Below are positions 41,438 through 55,010 of a stretch of DNA of 64,000 nucleotides, piece after piece. The translations under genes and the position numbers were made by a program. The DNA comes from Klebsormidium nitens (lineage: Eukaryota; Streptophyta; Klebsormidiophyceae; Klebsormidiales; Klebsormidiaceae). The notes below the pieces were generated by a model. That model was given only the letters and a program-made list of their open reading frames with translations, made no database searches and was not told the DNA's origin. The first letter of the stretch is position 1, and each line of letters opens with the position of its first letter. The stretch spans positions 264,498 through 328,497 of the forward strand of contig DF236972.1 in assembly GCA_000708835.1 (NCBI GenBank), written 5' to 3'.

Positions 41438-44400
41438 TCAACGGGCAGCAATTAGCACCTGCGATGGATCGAACCCAAACTCCTCTGCTCTGGCAAGCGA
41501 TTCCCGAGAGTAGTAGCGCTCCGAGTTTCACGCGCACTTGCAGGTTGGCATCTGACGCGTAGACTCCTTGCGCTTAAGTCGGAGATATGGACATGCATCG
41601 CTGTTCGTCGCTCTCCCGGACGCTTGACACTTAGACAGCCCAACCATTCCCAAAACCACACTTCCTTTAACACCCGTCTACACATACCTGTAGGCCGCTA
41701 TCACGGGCGCATAAATCTCGTAAACCTGGCCCGACAAGTAGACGCGGCAGCGGCCGCCACGGGAGGCCTCGCTCTGCTCCTTGCTGAGAAAGCGGCTTCG
41801 GTCGGCAGACGACCGGGGCAACGGGGCGCAGGTCAGGATCTGGAAATGGCAGTCCGGTCCTTAGCGTAATCTCTTGAGAGCTGAATGTTGACGTTCCAGA
41901 CCGTTTCAAATAATCGAAAGGGTGGAGAGAAAACATGGCTTTCAAGTGAGCCTCGAAAAGCGCCTTGGCCCTGGTCCCAGCGATTCGACGGTTGAAGTTG
42001 ACAGAAAGATCTTCCTGAACCGTCAATGTGAGAATGAAGCTGCCAAGAGGGGTGAACGGGCGTCCAAGATGTTCATTCATGGGACTTTCAAATATCAGGG
42101 TCAAAGGGCCAGGCCTGTTCAAAAACCCTTCTTTGAAGCTGTCTTAGGTAATTCCAGCAATCTGCGGGTTTGGGTTGTTTTCGATATATGAAAAGGGATA
42201 GGGAAAACGAGCGCAGGGAGCGTAGAGAGGGGTCTGGAAACGATATCATCAATCCCTTCAGCGCCAAAAGAACGTAATGCTTCGATACCAGGGACAGATT
42301 AGGGGGCCTTGTTGAAATGGCGGACCGTCTGACGAGATCGACATTCTACGAGATTTACTTTCAATATTTTCATACGTATACCAAAGGCAACCAAGCTTGG
42401 CAGATTGCGACGTCGACGCACCTTTTGACTCTGGCGGCTCGCGTTGCCCAACAGAACTTCTAGCACCTCCCGGTTCGGACCGGACAGCTGTCCGGTCCTT
42501 TCGCCAGTCATCTCCCTCTGCGCCGCCTGAAACGACCCGTCCGCAGCCCCTTCCGGGTTAACCCTAACCCGCACCAAACCCTCCCTTCTAACCAGCGCTT
42601 CCAGCGTCGAAGGATCGAGCAGGCAACGGTGTAAATGCCCGAACAGGGTGGCCGGTTCGTACTGCGCCGCTTTGGAGTTGCCCTGCCGCTGGCGCCTCTT
42701 CACACTCTCCAATAGGGCCTCCCGGGTGGAGTCTAAATCACTGGTTCGGAGCCTTTTCACACCGTGAGCGGACGGTGACGTCACGGCAGCCGCTTGCTGA
42801 CGTGGGTCCGAGGTCACGTGGGGAGCGGGGTTATACAAACCGGTCGCAGAGGCAAACTTGAAGGCTGCATTTGCTGAAAGTTGCACACTAGAGGAGGGCT
42901 CCTGGCTGGGCTGTATATGCGAGCGATTATTGCCTAAGCTTATGACTGATCCGGCCATGTTGTTTGTGGAGAGGAAATCAGCTGCGTGCGCGGCAGAGTT
43001 TTGCTTTGCAGGGATGGGGTTCGTGGCCTTGTTTGGGGAGCATACGAGGGGATCCGCGGGCACGTATGGCAGGCATAAGAGGTCCGCCGCTGCGGAGCCC
43101 TCGGCCCAAAGTTCGCACTGCGATGCGCCGTCATCTGAACAAGAGATGAGGGCCACCGCTTATAACTTTGTCCGATGTGACCAGGCTTGTAGGGGTCTTA
43201 GGATGGTTGTGCAGGGGTGTCAAAAGGATGGATATGATGACACCGGATGGAAGCCGGGCTTTCTCTCTGTCACGTAACAAAGCACGCCGCTTGCTGGACT
43301 GCCTTAAGGTCAGGGAAATGCAACTTGCATTGGCGAAAGAAGGCAAATAACTCTAGTAGTACTCATAGCACCATTTGCTGCAACCAGAGAATTCCTTGAG
43401 CATGTCAGGCCCGCATACTACATAGTGCGAGTTAGGCACGCGTTTCAGCACCTTCTCCAAGACAAGACAAATTAATTCCAACTTCAATTCAGTGCCTGAA
43501 TTCCAAACTTACCAAACGAGAAGCAGGCTTCGCGCAGAAGAACAGTGTACTGAGACTCGTCCGCGCAGCAGCGGACGCAGCCCGAGCAAACCGTCCGAGC
43601 TTCCGATGTTGGATGCGACTGGGCGCCGCAGAACGGGCAGCCCCATGCTAGTTGCAGCTCGAGTACGGCAACGACCTGACAAGAGGTTCACACACAGGGT
43701 AATGTTAGGGAGAAGACGAGACCGCCAGACACGTTGTGTCACAAATAAAACTGGGAGTGCGTACCATATCCCACAGGTTGAGTCTTTTGGCAGATGGAAG
43801 TAGTAAGGAGTCTTAAGTCGGGCGAGAGCGCGCTCTTAGGGCCCAGCAAGATCGTTTATATAGTAGGACCAAAATTAAACTTGTGGCTCGACGAGTCGGA
43901 GCCTACAGATGACTTGGGGTGCAGAAGTTTGCTACATTGAAAGAACAGACTCCAATGACGGGGCGCACTACGCCTGCCAGCACCAGTGATTTGCGGCAAC
44001 TAGCCCGTCTATGCAAAGGCGTACAACCTCTTCCAGTGATCCCGGCTCCCCAAAAGGCCTTCTGAGGAAGACAATAGGCCCAGTCTACTTAGTACACTTC
44101 ATTTCTACTCTCAAGGAAGGAGAAGCAATTACATGGTCCCCAGACTCGTTGGCAGGCCTCTGGATGTCAGCCTTTTTAATATCGGAAGTTGCCATTCATT
44201 ATTTTACGGAAGTCGATTGGGAGATGGCTACGTTACTCACCCTGCCTCGCAGTTTGACGCTCTTGGCCGCATCGCATTTTCCGCCAGCCCCTCTAGCGCA
44301 ATCTTTGGTCCTCCCTGCGCGCAGACTGGCGCCCACGATCGGCAAGACTTCCCGGTAGACCGGCTCCGGCACTTGTACCAACAACGAAGCCTGAGCGCCG

Positions 44401-47400
44401 TTCGCCGATTCCGCAACCGACCTTTCCGACGTTTCCCCTGTTTCAGAACCCGTCCCCGCTTCGCTGCTGACGAAGCGGAAGCTGTGCACCGATTCTCGTT
44501 CTGTGAGGTCGATGACGGGAAGGCGGGACTGACTGTAGTTCCGGGGAGGCAGAGTTGGGACCGTTGAATTGAGATCGGGGTCGTGCCGCTTGGGGGCAAG
44601 CGGTTGAGCAGGGATGAGGTACGAGTTGCCCACGTGAAGAAACTGCAAAGAGGATACTCAGAAAATGCTGGACGTTCTAACTTTTTATTTAAGTACAGGT
44701 CTTTATGATCTCAGAAGGAGGTTTACTCGGAAGGGGACTGCAGGCATTTGTGGGCTTTGGGGTCGAGGACTTCAGGTTCCCAAAAAAGTAGAGATGGCGC
44801 TTCTCGATCAGTAGATTATTCGTATGAAAGCTCAGGCTTCCACAGTCCCGAGCCTCAGTCATACTGCGCTGATCAAAGACAATTTCAGATGCTGTTGATT
44901 CGAAGATGATCACGCAGCACCACCCGCAGATTGCAGGGCGTTAAGAATCTTTCGTCAATGACTTACATGAGAACTGGATAGCTTCGTCACCTCAGGCAGA
45001 TCAACGTATGCTAAAAGCATTTCCTCCGTACGATCCGAGAATAGACCGTGCTGCCTCAAGCAGTAAAAAGTGCTTCGAGGATTGGTCCTCGTAAGCGACC
45101 GTTCAGCCGAGGCTCCACTCTGACGGTCGCCTAAGAACAAACTTGGTCACACTTGGTCGCAGTGACACGGAAGCCCCAAAAAAGCCTTTGCCAAGAAACG
45201 CGGAACTTACGTCATACAGCAGCGCGGCCTCGCCCGCAAACGTCAGCAGCACCCGGGCTTCAGAACCCGCGGCGCTCCCAAGCGGCTCGCGTCTCTCAAG
45301 CACCGCGCTCACCGGAGGACCCCGCTCTAGTTCCTGGTCCGCCCTGCCAGTGACATTCAACCTCTGACTGTACACAAAACACTGAGCGGATTCCGGTCGC
45401 TCCGTTCCGGACACTTTCGGACGCTTCGGCGGCCGGATGTCCGCTGATCGGGCCGCCGCTGCGGCGCCAATGACCGTCCGGTGACCGAAACCTTGGGCTC
45501 CGTTTTCATCCGCAGTTTTCATTCTCAGGCTTTGGACCGTTGCTCCGACGCTCGGACAGGGCCCGGACATCGGCAACCCGGTTCGGACGGCTTGTCCGTC
45601 CTTAGCCATACCCCAGACAGGGTTCGCATTAAACGGGTTCGGAACCACGATTAACCCAGCGCCTAGGTGAAGGACCCTCCTCCCGTAGGGCTCCGTCGGA
45701 ACCGCCCCGTCGTCCAACGGGGAACCGCCACGTGGCGCCGGTTGGCTCGGCCCAGCAGTGCACTTAGCCAGTGGTCGGGTCAGCGCGGTTTGGATGGGCC
45801 GGTGGCGCCTCTCCCAGGCCGGTGTGAAAAGGCACCCGTCCGACGGCGCGGCTGAACCTGGCGCGGTTCCCGCTTGGCGTACCAGCCAGGGGGGACCATT
45901 TTTCTCCCGCACCTCGTTAGCCTTGGCTCGGTGGTAGGACCGTACCAGGCCGGAGCGAGGCTCAGGTAGCTGCGGGTTATGGTGCGGGTTATGGCGCCAG
46001 TTTCGCGGGTCTCGCGGAAACCGAAATCCTCCGAAAGTGGCCTCCACATCCGCTTCGAAACCAGACCGCTGCACTGACGTCGAAATGCCGCCTAGAGCCC
46101 CCAACTTTGGGTCCAGTAGGATGAGGACACGTGGAAGCAGCACAGCCTCCGCCGCAAACTGGAGGCCCCTTTCCCCTCTCACGACCGCCGACTTTAGAAT
46201 GACTGAGACCATCCAAAAGGGGGTCCCTCCCGCCTGCTTGCTCGACCCCCCTGCCGCGGCGCACCCGGCGTTTCCACGCCAGTTTAACGGCTGCAGTGCT
46301 GTCCCTCCCCCCTCTTTTTGCCACGTGGCAGCACCTCGCCCAACGCTTGGCGCGGACGCTGTTCGCGTTCGTTTCCGAACCTCCGTCCGCAGCCACGTGC
46401 CCCTTCCATAAGCGACTGGCTCGGCTAGCGTCTTATGGTACGGGTTCGGCGGCATTTCGTGCGTGAACGTGAGAGGGGGAGGCCCAATGACGAGTAGAGC
46501 GTCAGCAAGGCTGAAGGAGACGGAGGGTTCAAGGTTGTCGGGGCCGGAATCGCTGGCGGCTCGGACATCCGCAGAAAATCTCGTCACCTGCGTCGGACCT
46601 TTACGGCGATTAGTGAAAGAGCGACTCTTTTTATTGGAGATGGTCCGCATTTGACGGCGCGAAGCAAGGATCGACCGCGATGCCTCCAGTTCTAGTTGAG
46701 TGATAGGGTAAGTTTGTAAAAACGCTCACGGTCAGGACTCAATGCCGTCTTGGAAAACTTTCAAATGACTAAAATCCTTCCTGCGTAGGTGGAGAAGCAC
46801 AGCTAGAGATTCCGTCTGGACCACTGTGCAGATTTGGCAGGACTTGACACATCCGGTCCCTCTTTGCGGCTTTTTCCACTTAAAGCAAACGCCGATGAAA
46901 AGAAGAGTACAGCAGAACTGCTTTAGACCATAACTTATCTGGACGGCATAGAAAGGTGCGAGGAATCTTTCGACAAATGCAACCAGCGAAGCGAATAAAG
47001 CAGCGGCAGAAATTACTTCAGTTGGGAGGAATGAACACTTCTAAATCATCTATGTACAAGAGAAAAAACACAATATCCTGGTCATGATGCTACGATAGAT
47101 GGGCAGGAAACTTTCGTCGGCGCTCACTCAAGGTAGATAGAATGTCACTTTTGCGTAACCTGCTCCTTTGAACAGACGACAAGGGCCTCTCCAGAATCCA
47201 GCCGGAGCTCTAGAACATTTTAGACCGCTTAGGACTTGTGATCCACCGTCAAAACAAGAAGGTGGGCAAAACTTTCTTACCAGCAACCACCGGCCGAGAT
47301 GGACCGCCTCCAGACGCTCCTTGACTTCGACTCGGACACTGCCAGTTGCGTCCGACAGAACAGCCCGTCCGGAACACGCATCGACCTGACAAATCAAGAA

Positions 47401-50400
47401 AGGGTTTGTGAGGGTTTGAGGCAACGGAAGTTTGCGCTGTATAGCCGACAGACGAGGATGAGGTAAAGACGAGAGACCCAAAAACTATTGAGCTGGACGA
47501 AGGCTGTAGAATTAGACTGTGAGCCGCTCAATGCTGCTTCTTCCGACCGAGAAAGTTCAGAAATCAGGGAACTGGGTTCCGTCGTTCTGTCTATGGACCT
47601 TGTAATGGTTCAGCGAAAAGGGCAGGTGTCGGGCTGGACATGAAGGACCGCTCAAACCCTTCCCCAACGAAGAACAGCCTCGTTACTTTCCCCCAAAAGC
47701 TTCGAAGACTTCTATCCGTAAAGTGAGAGCCAGAAGGGAGTCATCAAACACAGGCATGGCGACATTTCCCCACTTGTCACTTCGAAAGATTCCGCTGCTT
47801 CTACGGCTACGGATCACTGCCTCAGATTGGAACATTTCTGATATGCGGCCTGACCGTAAGGGGCGCTTACTGGAAGCTCCAATTGGAAGGAAGTGAATTT
47901 GCCAATGTCCGTAAGAAAGGGGGGGAAGAGCCGGAGGAGCCGGGATCCGAGGGAAGATCTAAGACTGGAGAACAGAAGGAGCTCGACATGCGGGAAGCAG
48001 AGAATGGGGATTGTTGTCCTTGCAGGGGAAACAGAGAAAGGAATCGTTACATATGGCAGGAAAAGGTGGACGAAAAGAGGACCCAGAAGTCAGGCCCTGA
48101 CCGTCAGATACCCCAGCAGCTTCGCCCCGAGCTCGTCGCCAGAAAGCCGCTCGACTCTGCGCCCCGATCCTTGGCCCCGTTTCCGGACCTCCCCAAGGAC
48201 GGCTGCAATTGTTGGCACTTTCGGGGGGGTCTTCCAGCCCACAGGATCGACCCCCAGTTTGCACTCCGTGTCGTGGGACATGAACTCCTCAAAAACGTCC
48301 CAGCGCTGCCTGAGATCTTTGCACCCCGGGAGGAGATGCACGAGGACTTCTTGCAGCAGAGAACGGCAGTCGCTTCCGCTGTCGAGGACACTTCCCCGCG
48401 CGCCTGAACCTTCATTAGCGCTAGCGGGTTGATAGTCACCAGAGCCATCGGTCAGGGACTGAAGACTTGGGTTCAGAACGTTCGGGGCTCTCCCTCTCTT
48501 CGGTGGTAGTGTCTCTGGCGCCTTCGACCTGGCCGCTTTATCCGCTGGCACAATTCCCAACCCGTCTGGGCAATTCCCTAAACCGTCGACACCCTTTCTA
48601 ACCGGATGCAACCCGCTTGAAATTCTCTTAGTCACGGTAGGAACGCTCCTGTCCGAGACCCCGCCTAGCTTCGCTCGAAGACTCCGCTCTAGTTCGCCCA
48701 CCCAGGAGGCCACCGAAAACGGCAGCCGGTCGCACAGCTGCCTCAGCGGGTGACCCCGGCCCGCTAACCCGGCTTCCGAACCCGTCGGGTTAGGGGAACC
48801 CAAAACCGTCACGAGGCTGTGAGTACACGCCCCGAGCGCGATCACTTGGCCCCCCCTCAGGATCGGATGAACGAGCCACGTGGCAAGCAAGGCGCCCACT
48901 CTCAGACCCGGGAGCTCGGTCGCGGGGTAGTGGGTTAGCAGCAGGTTAAGCTTGCGGTCAAGCTCAATGACCAGACCCGAACTCCAGACGGCACTGACGA
49001 CACCGACGTAGCATAGGGTTCCGTTCTGAGGGAGACCTTTAGCGAGTTCGCGGACTTCCGACGACCGCTGTCCGTCTGAAGGTCCGCCCGCGCACTGCCG
49101 ATCTCTCTGGTGGTTAGGCAGCGGACTCTCCCCCTGGGGGGGTCGTTCTGTCCCCTGCTGGACCCCCCCATGCGGGACACCGCCTTCGCCCCCTTCCCCC
49201 TTTGCTACTTGTCTTGCTCCGACCCCTCTCAAGGGGCACCCCGCTCTGCCATTCGCACCCTCCGTCGTTTCACACCCTAAGCCGCCACTTGGGGCGCTGA
49301 CTGTCAGAGAATGGCCCCCTAAATCCATCCCAAAATTTGACCCTGGTACGTACACCATTCTCTCAGTTCCCTGGCTTCCAACTACCATTGTCCTCCGTCT
49401 GAGCCCTGTGAATCGCACAGGCCGGCCAGCCTTTGCTACGCACACCTCCCGCCACTTCACCCCCGGGGCCCCCTCAAAGTAGAGGAACGCTCGCTGGGGT
49501 TCAGACATCAGCGCCTCTGGTTGAGCAAGCTTCGGCGTCATGGCCCGCTCCGCCGCCGTCAGGACTTGTGCAGGAGGATGTGTTCCCACGGGTCGCTCTT
49601 CGCGTTCGCCAGCTGACACCAGCCCACCCAAGAGCCGCCCTGCCTCTCTCTGCGCCCTAGGCCCGCAGCATGCGCTCCCAGTGATTGCCTGTCCCACTCC
49701 TCGACTGAATACCGGAGTGGATTCTGGCAGCTGTAAATCAAGCAGAAAGAAGGAATTGTGCTCCTGCCCTGGCTTCGAGGCAGCTCTGATATCAATGACT
49801 GGACTAACGGCCACTATTGTTCCGTCTAGGCTCTCGCCGCCCCGCCTCCCGACCCTTGTAATGCCTGACGAAGCATCACCATTTGGGAGTCTTTCGGAGA
49901 GTGCTTCGTGTTTCCCCCCCAGCGATGACTTCACCCCCGCCCCGTTTTGAACGCCACTCGAAGGAAGAGGGGTTTCAGCGTAACCTGGAGACCCCTCGCG
50001 CTCAACGTGCAATACCCCCATCTCCTTCGCACCGCCCGGGTCATCGTCAGAAAAACCGTCATCTGTTGTGACTCTCTGCGTCACCGGCTGTGTAACCAGT
50101 TCGCCCAACCGTGGCACCTCTTGCGGCGTCCAAGTGCTCAAAGAGCCCCCTCTAGACAGAGTCCTGGGGTCTACAACATCTCGCAGATCCGCGAAAGAGG
50201 CGAGCTTGCGAGGCCCCTTGTCCCCTGAACCGTCCCCCTCATCCGACTGTCCGCCGTGCAGATTCCCATCGAACGTTTCAAAGGGTGCTTGCGAAGTTAC
50301 TAGCGGGTAAGGCGCAGGAATAGCGTCAACCCCTTCAGGTGAAGCACTGCCGTCAGGAGGCGCATCTTCGAGGGGGCTTGGGAGCAAATTCCAGGGTGCC

Positions 50401-50468
50401 TGGGTGCATGGCCCCGCTCCATCTGAGTCATAGAAGACGTCCACATTTGGCAGCTCCATTGTGGACAT
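41438..50468 (-). CDS. CTC1: CTC1, large subunit of the CST telomere-maintenance complex
   Basis: Exons 48102-50468, 47281-47385, 45211-46587, 44967-45119, 44241-44642, 43513-43675, 42382-43134 and 41688-41859 join in phase to about 1,830 residues. CST (CTC1-STN1-TEN1) binds single-stranded telomeric DNA and guides polymerase-alpha fill-in (family knowledge). Recognisable CTC1/OB-fold segments are RAFLYFEG...VRFTGLRRRTMVVG and LCYVGVVSAVWSSGLVIELD in exon 1, AVLSDATGSVRVEV in exon 2, FLHVGNSYLIP in exon 5, a zinc ribbon (CPFCGAQ, VCSGCVRCC) in exon 6, and DDGASQCELWAEG in exon 7. Exon 1 alone encodes 789 residues, including long low-complexity stretches, so the protein is larger than the roughly 1,200-1,300 residues of plant and human CTC1. 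The last exon, near 41438-41518, is uncertain. Confidence 0.8.
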
Positions 50469-51474
50469 GATTCAGCAACTGGGAGCAGGGAGCGCCCAGG
50501 CTGCAAAAGAGCACCAAACTGTGTTGGTCCAGATCAAGATTACTTGAGTTAGGGTTCATGACTATGATTGTTGAAACCTTAGGGTATGCTTGGTCAGCTT
50601 CTATCATGGACTGCAAACTATGAAGAACCCACGCCACGAGACTTCTGCAGAAAGGCCATGATCTGTTTGGCGCCTGGCTGTCTGGAGTGCTAGGAATACT
50701 TTCTGGATGATGGAGAAAATTCAATTATTGCACAGCATTGGATTCGCTGCCTAGACGAAATAATTCCCAAGTGCTATTATAGACCAAATGTGATACAACA
50801 ATGTGAAACAGCCAATCATTGTTTTGAGAAAAGGGCAAGTTACATTCTGCCAGGCCAATGTCCTAGGGACTTTTTGAGTGCCCTTGGCAGGCTTACTTAT
50901 CCGGACGTGCCAGATTGACCACAGGTTTTTTTGAGCTATTCCAGCAGCTAAGTGACAGTGGCAAGTCAACTAAAGAAATTGACTTCAGCTTGCGAATGAG
51001 AGCCTAGCAAAAGCTGCGCACGTCTTACAGATGCTGCAAAAGTCAGCTGCAGACCAAGGGCATGCTAACCACTCACACTAACCGTTTTTTTCGATACAGC
51101 CTCCTTAGAGCGGCAAGAAAGTTGATATTGGTATACCCAGCTCCTTGTTGGCTCACCTCACATTGTGCCAGATTTGATGCGGCGATAGTTGCTCATCTCA
51201 GAGGCAAGCTTTTGTTGCATCCCCTTCATCGAGTCAGCAGTAATGGAGCGTCTGGAGGCAGCGCCGAAACTCTGAATTGAAGAGAAGACCCCACAAAGTG
51301 GCCAGAGAGGATCCCACGAAGTGATCTAGGAAAGTAAATCAGAACTTGAAGCAACATTGCGTGAACAGCCTGGAGCCAGCAGAAGCAGTGGAGCAACAAG
51401 GCGCTGGCACTGGTGCAAGCTGTGGCTGTTGTGCACAGTGAAAAGTACATCAGCTGCCGGCATGAACCTTCCAA

Positions 51475-51505
<31 letters not shown>

Positions 51506-52966
51506 CCTCTCTCTTGGCTGTGAATGTGTTCCAACTTCTGTCCATCCTCTGCTGGTTTTGCACCCTGACGACTTTCCGGGCTCTGCTTACGAGCAATTCG
51601 CAGCGTCTGTTATGTGGGCAAATGCCCCGTGTGGTCGCTACGAGCGCCGTTTTTTTCTGCACGGTGGAGACAGGCAGACCGCCAAGCTAGCAGAGGACGT
51701 TTGAATTTGCGCAGGGTTCTGAATGCAGGGTTAACCCTTGGTTAGAGGTCGTGAGATGGACGGTTGCGATCTGCCAATTCTGTGCATCTGCCAAGTGGCA
51801 GATAGTCATGATGGGGGATTACGCTAGAGCTTCGATAGCAGCTTCTTGAAGTTCTTCTGCCTTCCTCCGTCCACATCAATGATCAGTCAACGAAAAGCGC
51901 TTTCAATGTTCATCCGTTCCTGAATTCAGCAAAGCAGCCCTCTGCAGACTGCGCTTCTTTCTTGCAGATCTTAGTGGCTGCATCAGAAGAAAAGTTTGAA
52001 GGCAGCTCATGCGCTGCATTGCATTCACTGGGCATTCTTGCCACTGTCCGCATTAAACAGGAGGTGCACTTCCAGAGCAACAAAGAAGCCCAGCGTTTGG
52101 CACTACCAGATCCTGCATGAGCTTTCGAGTGGTGAGTGGAGGTATTGTTCGGATTAGGAATTTCAATCCAAGCAGGGTGCGCTTGCCTTCAGCTTATGTG
52201 GACGCCCGTCTTATTTTGGAACAAGCTGCCAGCGTGCTGAGCTTGTAGAAAATTCTTGACAGATGCGACAGTGCTTATAAGCATTCAAGATGATGCTCTG
52301 GGCGTCATCAATCCTACAAATTTTGGCATTCAGGCCCCAGTTGTCCTTGCATTTTCCGTCAGCTTCGAGATTTGCAAGCAAGCAGCCAGTACTAGCTGGG
52401 TTTGCCAAGCTGATGCCCGCATTCTCTTTCAAGCAGGAAAGGTTTGGTGCACACTTGTGGCATTGTAAGGGACAGCTTAGGGGCAGCTGGTGTGCAAGAA
52501 AGCAAGCAACAATAAGGTGATTTGCTGCTTCCTGCTTCAGAGACAGATTTAAGGATAGATAGAGGCTATCTTAGTGTCATGAAAGGGCAGTCCTACTTGT
52601 TTGACCATACAGTTGAGGTCAATACAGGTCCCCAAGACGACACCTCGGCAAATGGTTCTCAATGGAACTGGCTCAGTCAGAGATACTTTTCATTATAAAG
52701 CAGACTCACTATCCTTATCAGCAACAGAAAGTCGTTTGGTCCTTGCAATTTCTTTCACTTTAGAATGCTTGTATTTCTATCTGATTGATGACAAATAGCC
52801 TACAATTGGTGGTCGGAACTTCCACTTGGCATTGCCTCTGCCCCTCCCCTCAAGCACTGTAAACCACGTCTGTCTCCAGCATATTAACTGATGTTCTGCC
52901 ATGCAATCTTGCTCAATTGAAAAGCCTTTCCCCTTATGCAGGTCATTTAGAGGTCCTTCCACCATC
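50469..52966. other. Divergent intergenic region between CTC1 and methyltransferase 1
   Basis: No coding exon is supported in these 2.5 kb. The promoters of the two divergent genes must lie here. A CT microsatellite is at 51476-51513. Confidence 0.45.
51476..51513. repeat. (CT)n microsatellite
   Basis: A run of about nineteen CT dinucleotides with two interruptions (ctgtct, ctccct). Confidence 0.9.
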
Positions 52967-55010
52967 ATGGCCTCCGCCCCGCCCCCATCTAGCTCTCAAC
53001 GAGAAGCAGGCACCGAGAAGTACACCTCTGGTTACAATCCCAACGCTATCAAAGTACAGCTGAAGAAAACCCCAGAGACTCAAGCAGCCTTCCTGGTGCC
53101 ATACCTAAAGCCCGGGCAGGTTGTGTTGGACTGCGGCTGTGGCGCGGGGGGCCTCTCACTGGGATTTGCCAAGCTGGTGTCCCCCGGGGGCCGGTTAGAT
53201 GGGGTTGATATGGAGGAGGCGATGGTGCAAATGGCAGCCAAGAATGCGGAGGAGGCTGGATTTGGGGAAGTTGCCAGGTTTCAGAAGGTAGGTGCAGCGG
53301 CGTGTTTCTGGACATAGAGTGCACCAGAGTAAGGTTGATTGATTTGTGTCCTTGTGAGTACACAGCCTTTCCGTCATGCCTACGACCACAGGAGGTGTTT
53401 GAGAAGAAGCTTTGAAATAGCCAGATGCGCCAAACATGGCATACATACACGAACTTACATGCACCCCTGGGCATATAGTTCTTCAGGCTCCTGCTTGCGA
53501 AACTCGCGGATGTAGCACCTGCAGAGGACGGGTCTTCAATGATTGACAAGCGGGGACCGCTTATGTTGCTTCATCCTCACAGCTACGTCCGGTCTCGTCG
53601 TGGAGCTGGATAATCGGTGAACTCGATGTAGTGGCTATTGCACCAAGCGGGTCCTTTTCTGCACCAAGGCATCATCAGAGTTAGACTAGGTGCCGTTCTC
53701 AATCATGTTTCGTCCCTGGCGGTTGAGGAGGACCGGGTGCCCTCCGTAGCTATCAACCATAACTCACCACTTCCACTCAGTCTACTCCTCGTCAGAGTTG
53801 ATCTCGACCCCCAGCACTTAAAACGAATATTCATGCAATTTTCATGGCACTTCTGTTTTGACTTTAACTTCCTCTGCTTTGCAGGCTAACGTGTACAGCC
53901 TCCCTTTTGAGGACAACACGTATGACGTCATCACTGGGTGGGGCCTGCTCCTATACCTGAGCGATCCTCAGAAGGCCCTCCAGGAGCTGCTTCGGGTCCT
54001 CAAACCGGGGGGCATTGCAGCGTTCATTTCCGGGGACTTTGGTGGCTGGTTGTACTCGCCCGAGACTCCGGGGATGGTGGCAGCCTTCAATTACTACAAG
54101 AAACTGATGGTGAGAACCTTGAGCGCCCCCCCCCTCTCACGACTGTTGATTATGATTTACTTGTGACACACAGTTCCGCGGAAGTACCGTGTTCCTTCTA
54201 GAAGGGGACGGACCACTTGACCTGGGGTGCAAGCAAGGAAGTTTATGAATCCTTGTGAATCGGGACCGGGTCCATTCTTCTCGATTGTTCGGATCCTTTT
54301 GCCAGGATGTCTGCGTGAGGGCCAGTCATGACTACAGTTTGTAACTTGTGTTTCTTGGAAGTCTGTTTCACCTGCGATCGTGAAGTTGTGACTCGTAGTT
54401 TCAACAGAAACTGGGTTACCAGAATATATTTGTTTCAACGACGGCTTCCAAACCGAGAAGATTGCAAGACGGCTCTAGAGCTGTCTCTTCTTTGAAAAAG
54501 AGTCTCCCGTTTCAGAGACTACACAAATCAGAGCTTCATTGCTTCGGGAACTCACCTGACCATCTAAACGGAGCAGAACGCCAACGTTGAGTGCGCGTCC
54601 CTAGTGCTTCTCATCAGGGCAACTCAAACGGACGATCCAGTGGAAGCAAAAAGAAAAGCCAATAAGGAACACAAACATCGAGACGAAAGCATTGCTGTTT
54701 CACTCAGGCCAAGGACGGGGGTGACCCGCACAACGGCCGGAAGATAAAGCGCCTGATGACGGAGGCAGGCTTGGAGCTGCTGCACGTTGGCTACCGGTAC
54801 GATCCCAACGTTATGCCAGGAGCAATGGCGGCCGATCAGTTCAGTAAGCGCATCAAGGACTCTGTGGAAAAGGATGGCGCCATCGAGAAAGGATGGACGA
54901 CAAAGGAAGAGGTCGATAGCATGTTATCGGGGCTCGAGAAATTCAAGTCGGACCCTGATCCGATCTTTGTTGCGTCCATTTGTGAGGTTCTTGCTAGGAA
55001 AAGCAACTAA
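52967..55010 (+). CDS. SAM-dependent methyltransferase 1 (class I, UbiE/Methyltransf_11-like)
   Basis: Three exons (52967-53287, 53885-54109, 54708-55010) join in phase 0 to 282 residues. Motif I, which binds S-adenosylmethionine, is VLDCGCGAGGLSLGFA at about residues 48-63. The acidic strand end is GVDMEEAM, and the post-motif segment is YDVITGWGLLLYLSDPQ with LRVLKPGGIAAFI. The N terminus YTSGYNP and the C-terminal GRKIKRLMTEAGLE and KGWTTKEEVDSM resemble a small-molecule methyltransferase group common in bacteria and fungi (family knowledge). The substrate is unknown. There is no targeting peptide, so it is probably cytosolic. An in-frame upstream ATG at 52901 is less likely. It is the first of a tandem pair. 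Confidence 0.85.

Noticed and set aside
41667-42122. 151-residue minus-strand frame
   Set aside because: The phase-consistent CTC1 exon 41688-41859 uses a different frame here (CHFQILTCAPLPR). The longer frame has no supported splice context.
44689-44913. Possible extra CTC1 exon (LSFHTNNLLIEKRHLYF)
   Set aside because: Exons 44967-45119 and 44241-44642 already join in phase 0 and give a continuous OB-fold-like sequence. No phase-compatible acceptor and donor were found for this frame.
47883-48432. Plus-strand frames of 174 and 179 residues
   Set aside because: They are antisense to CTC1 exon 1; their sequence is low-complexity GC shadow.
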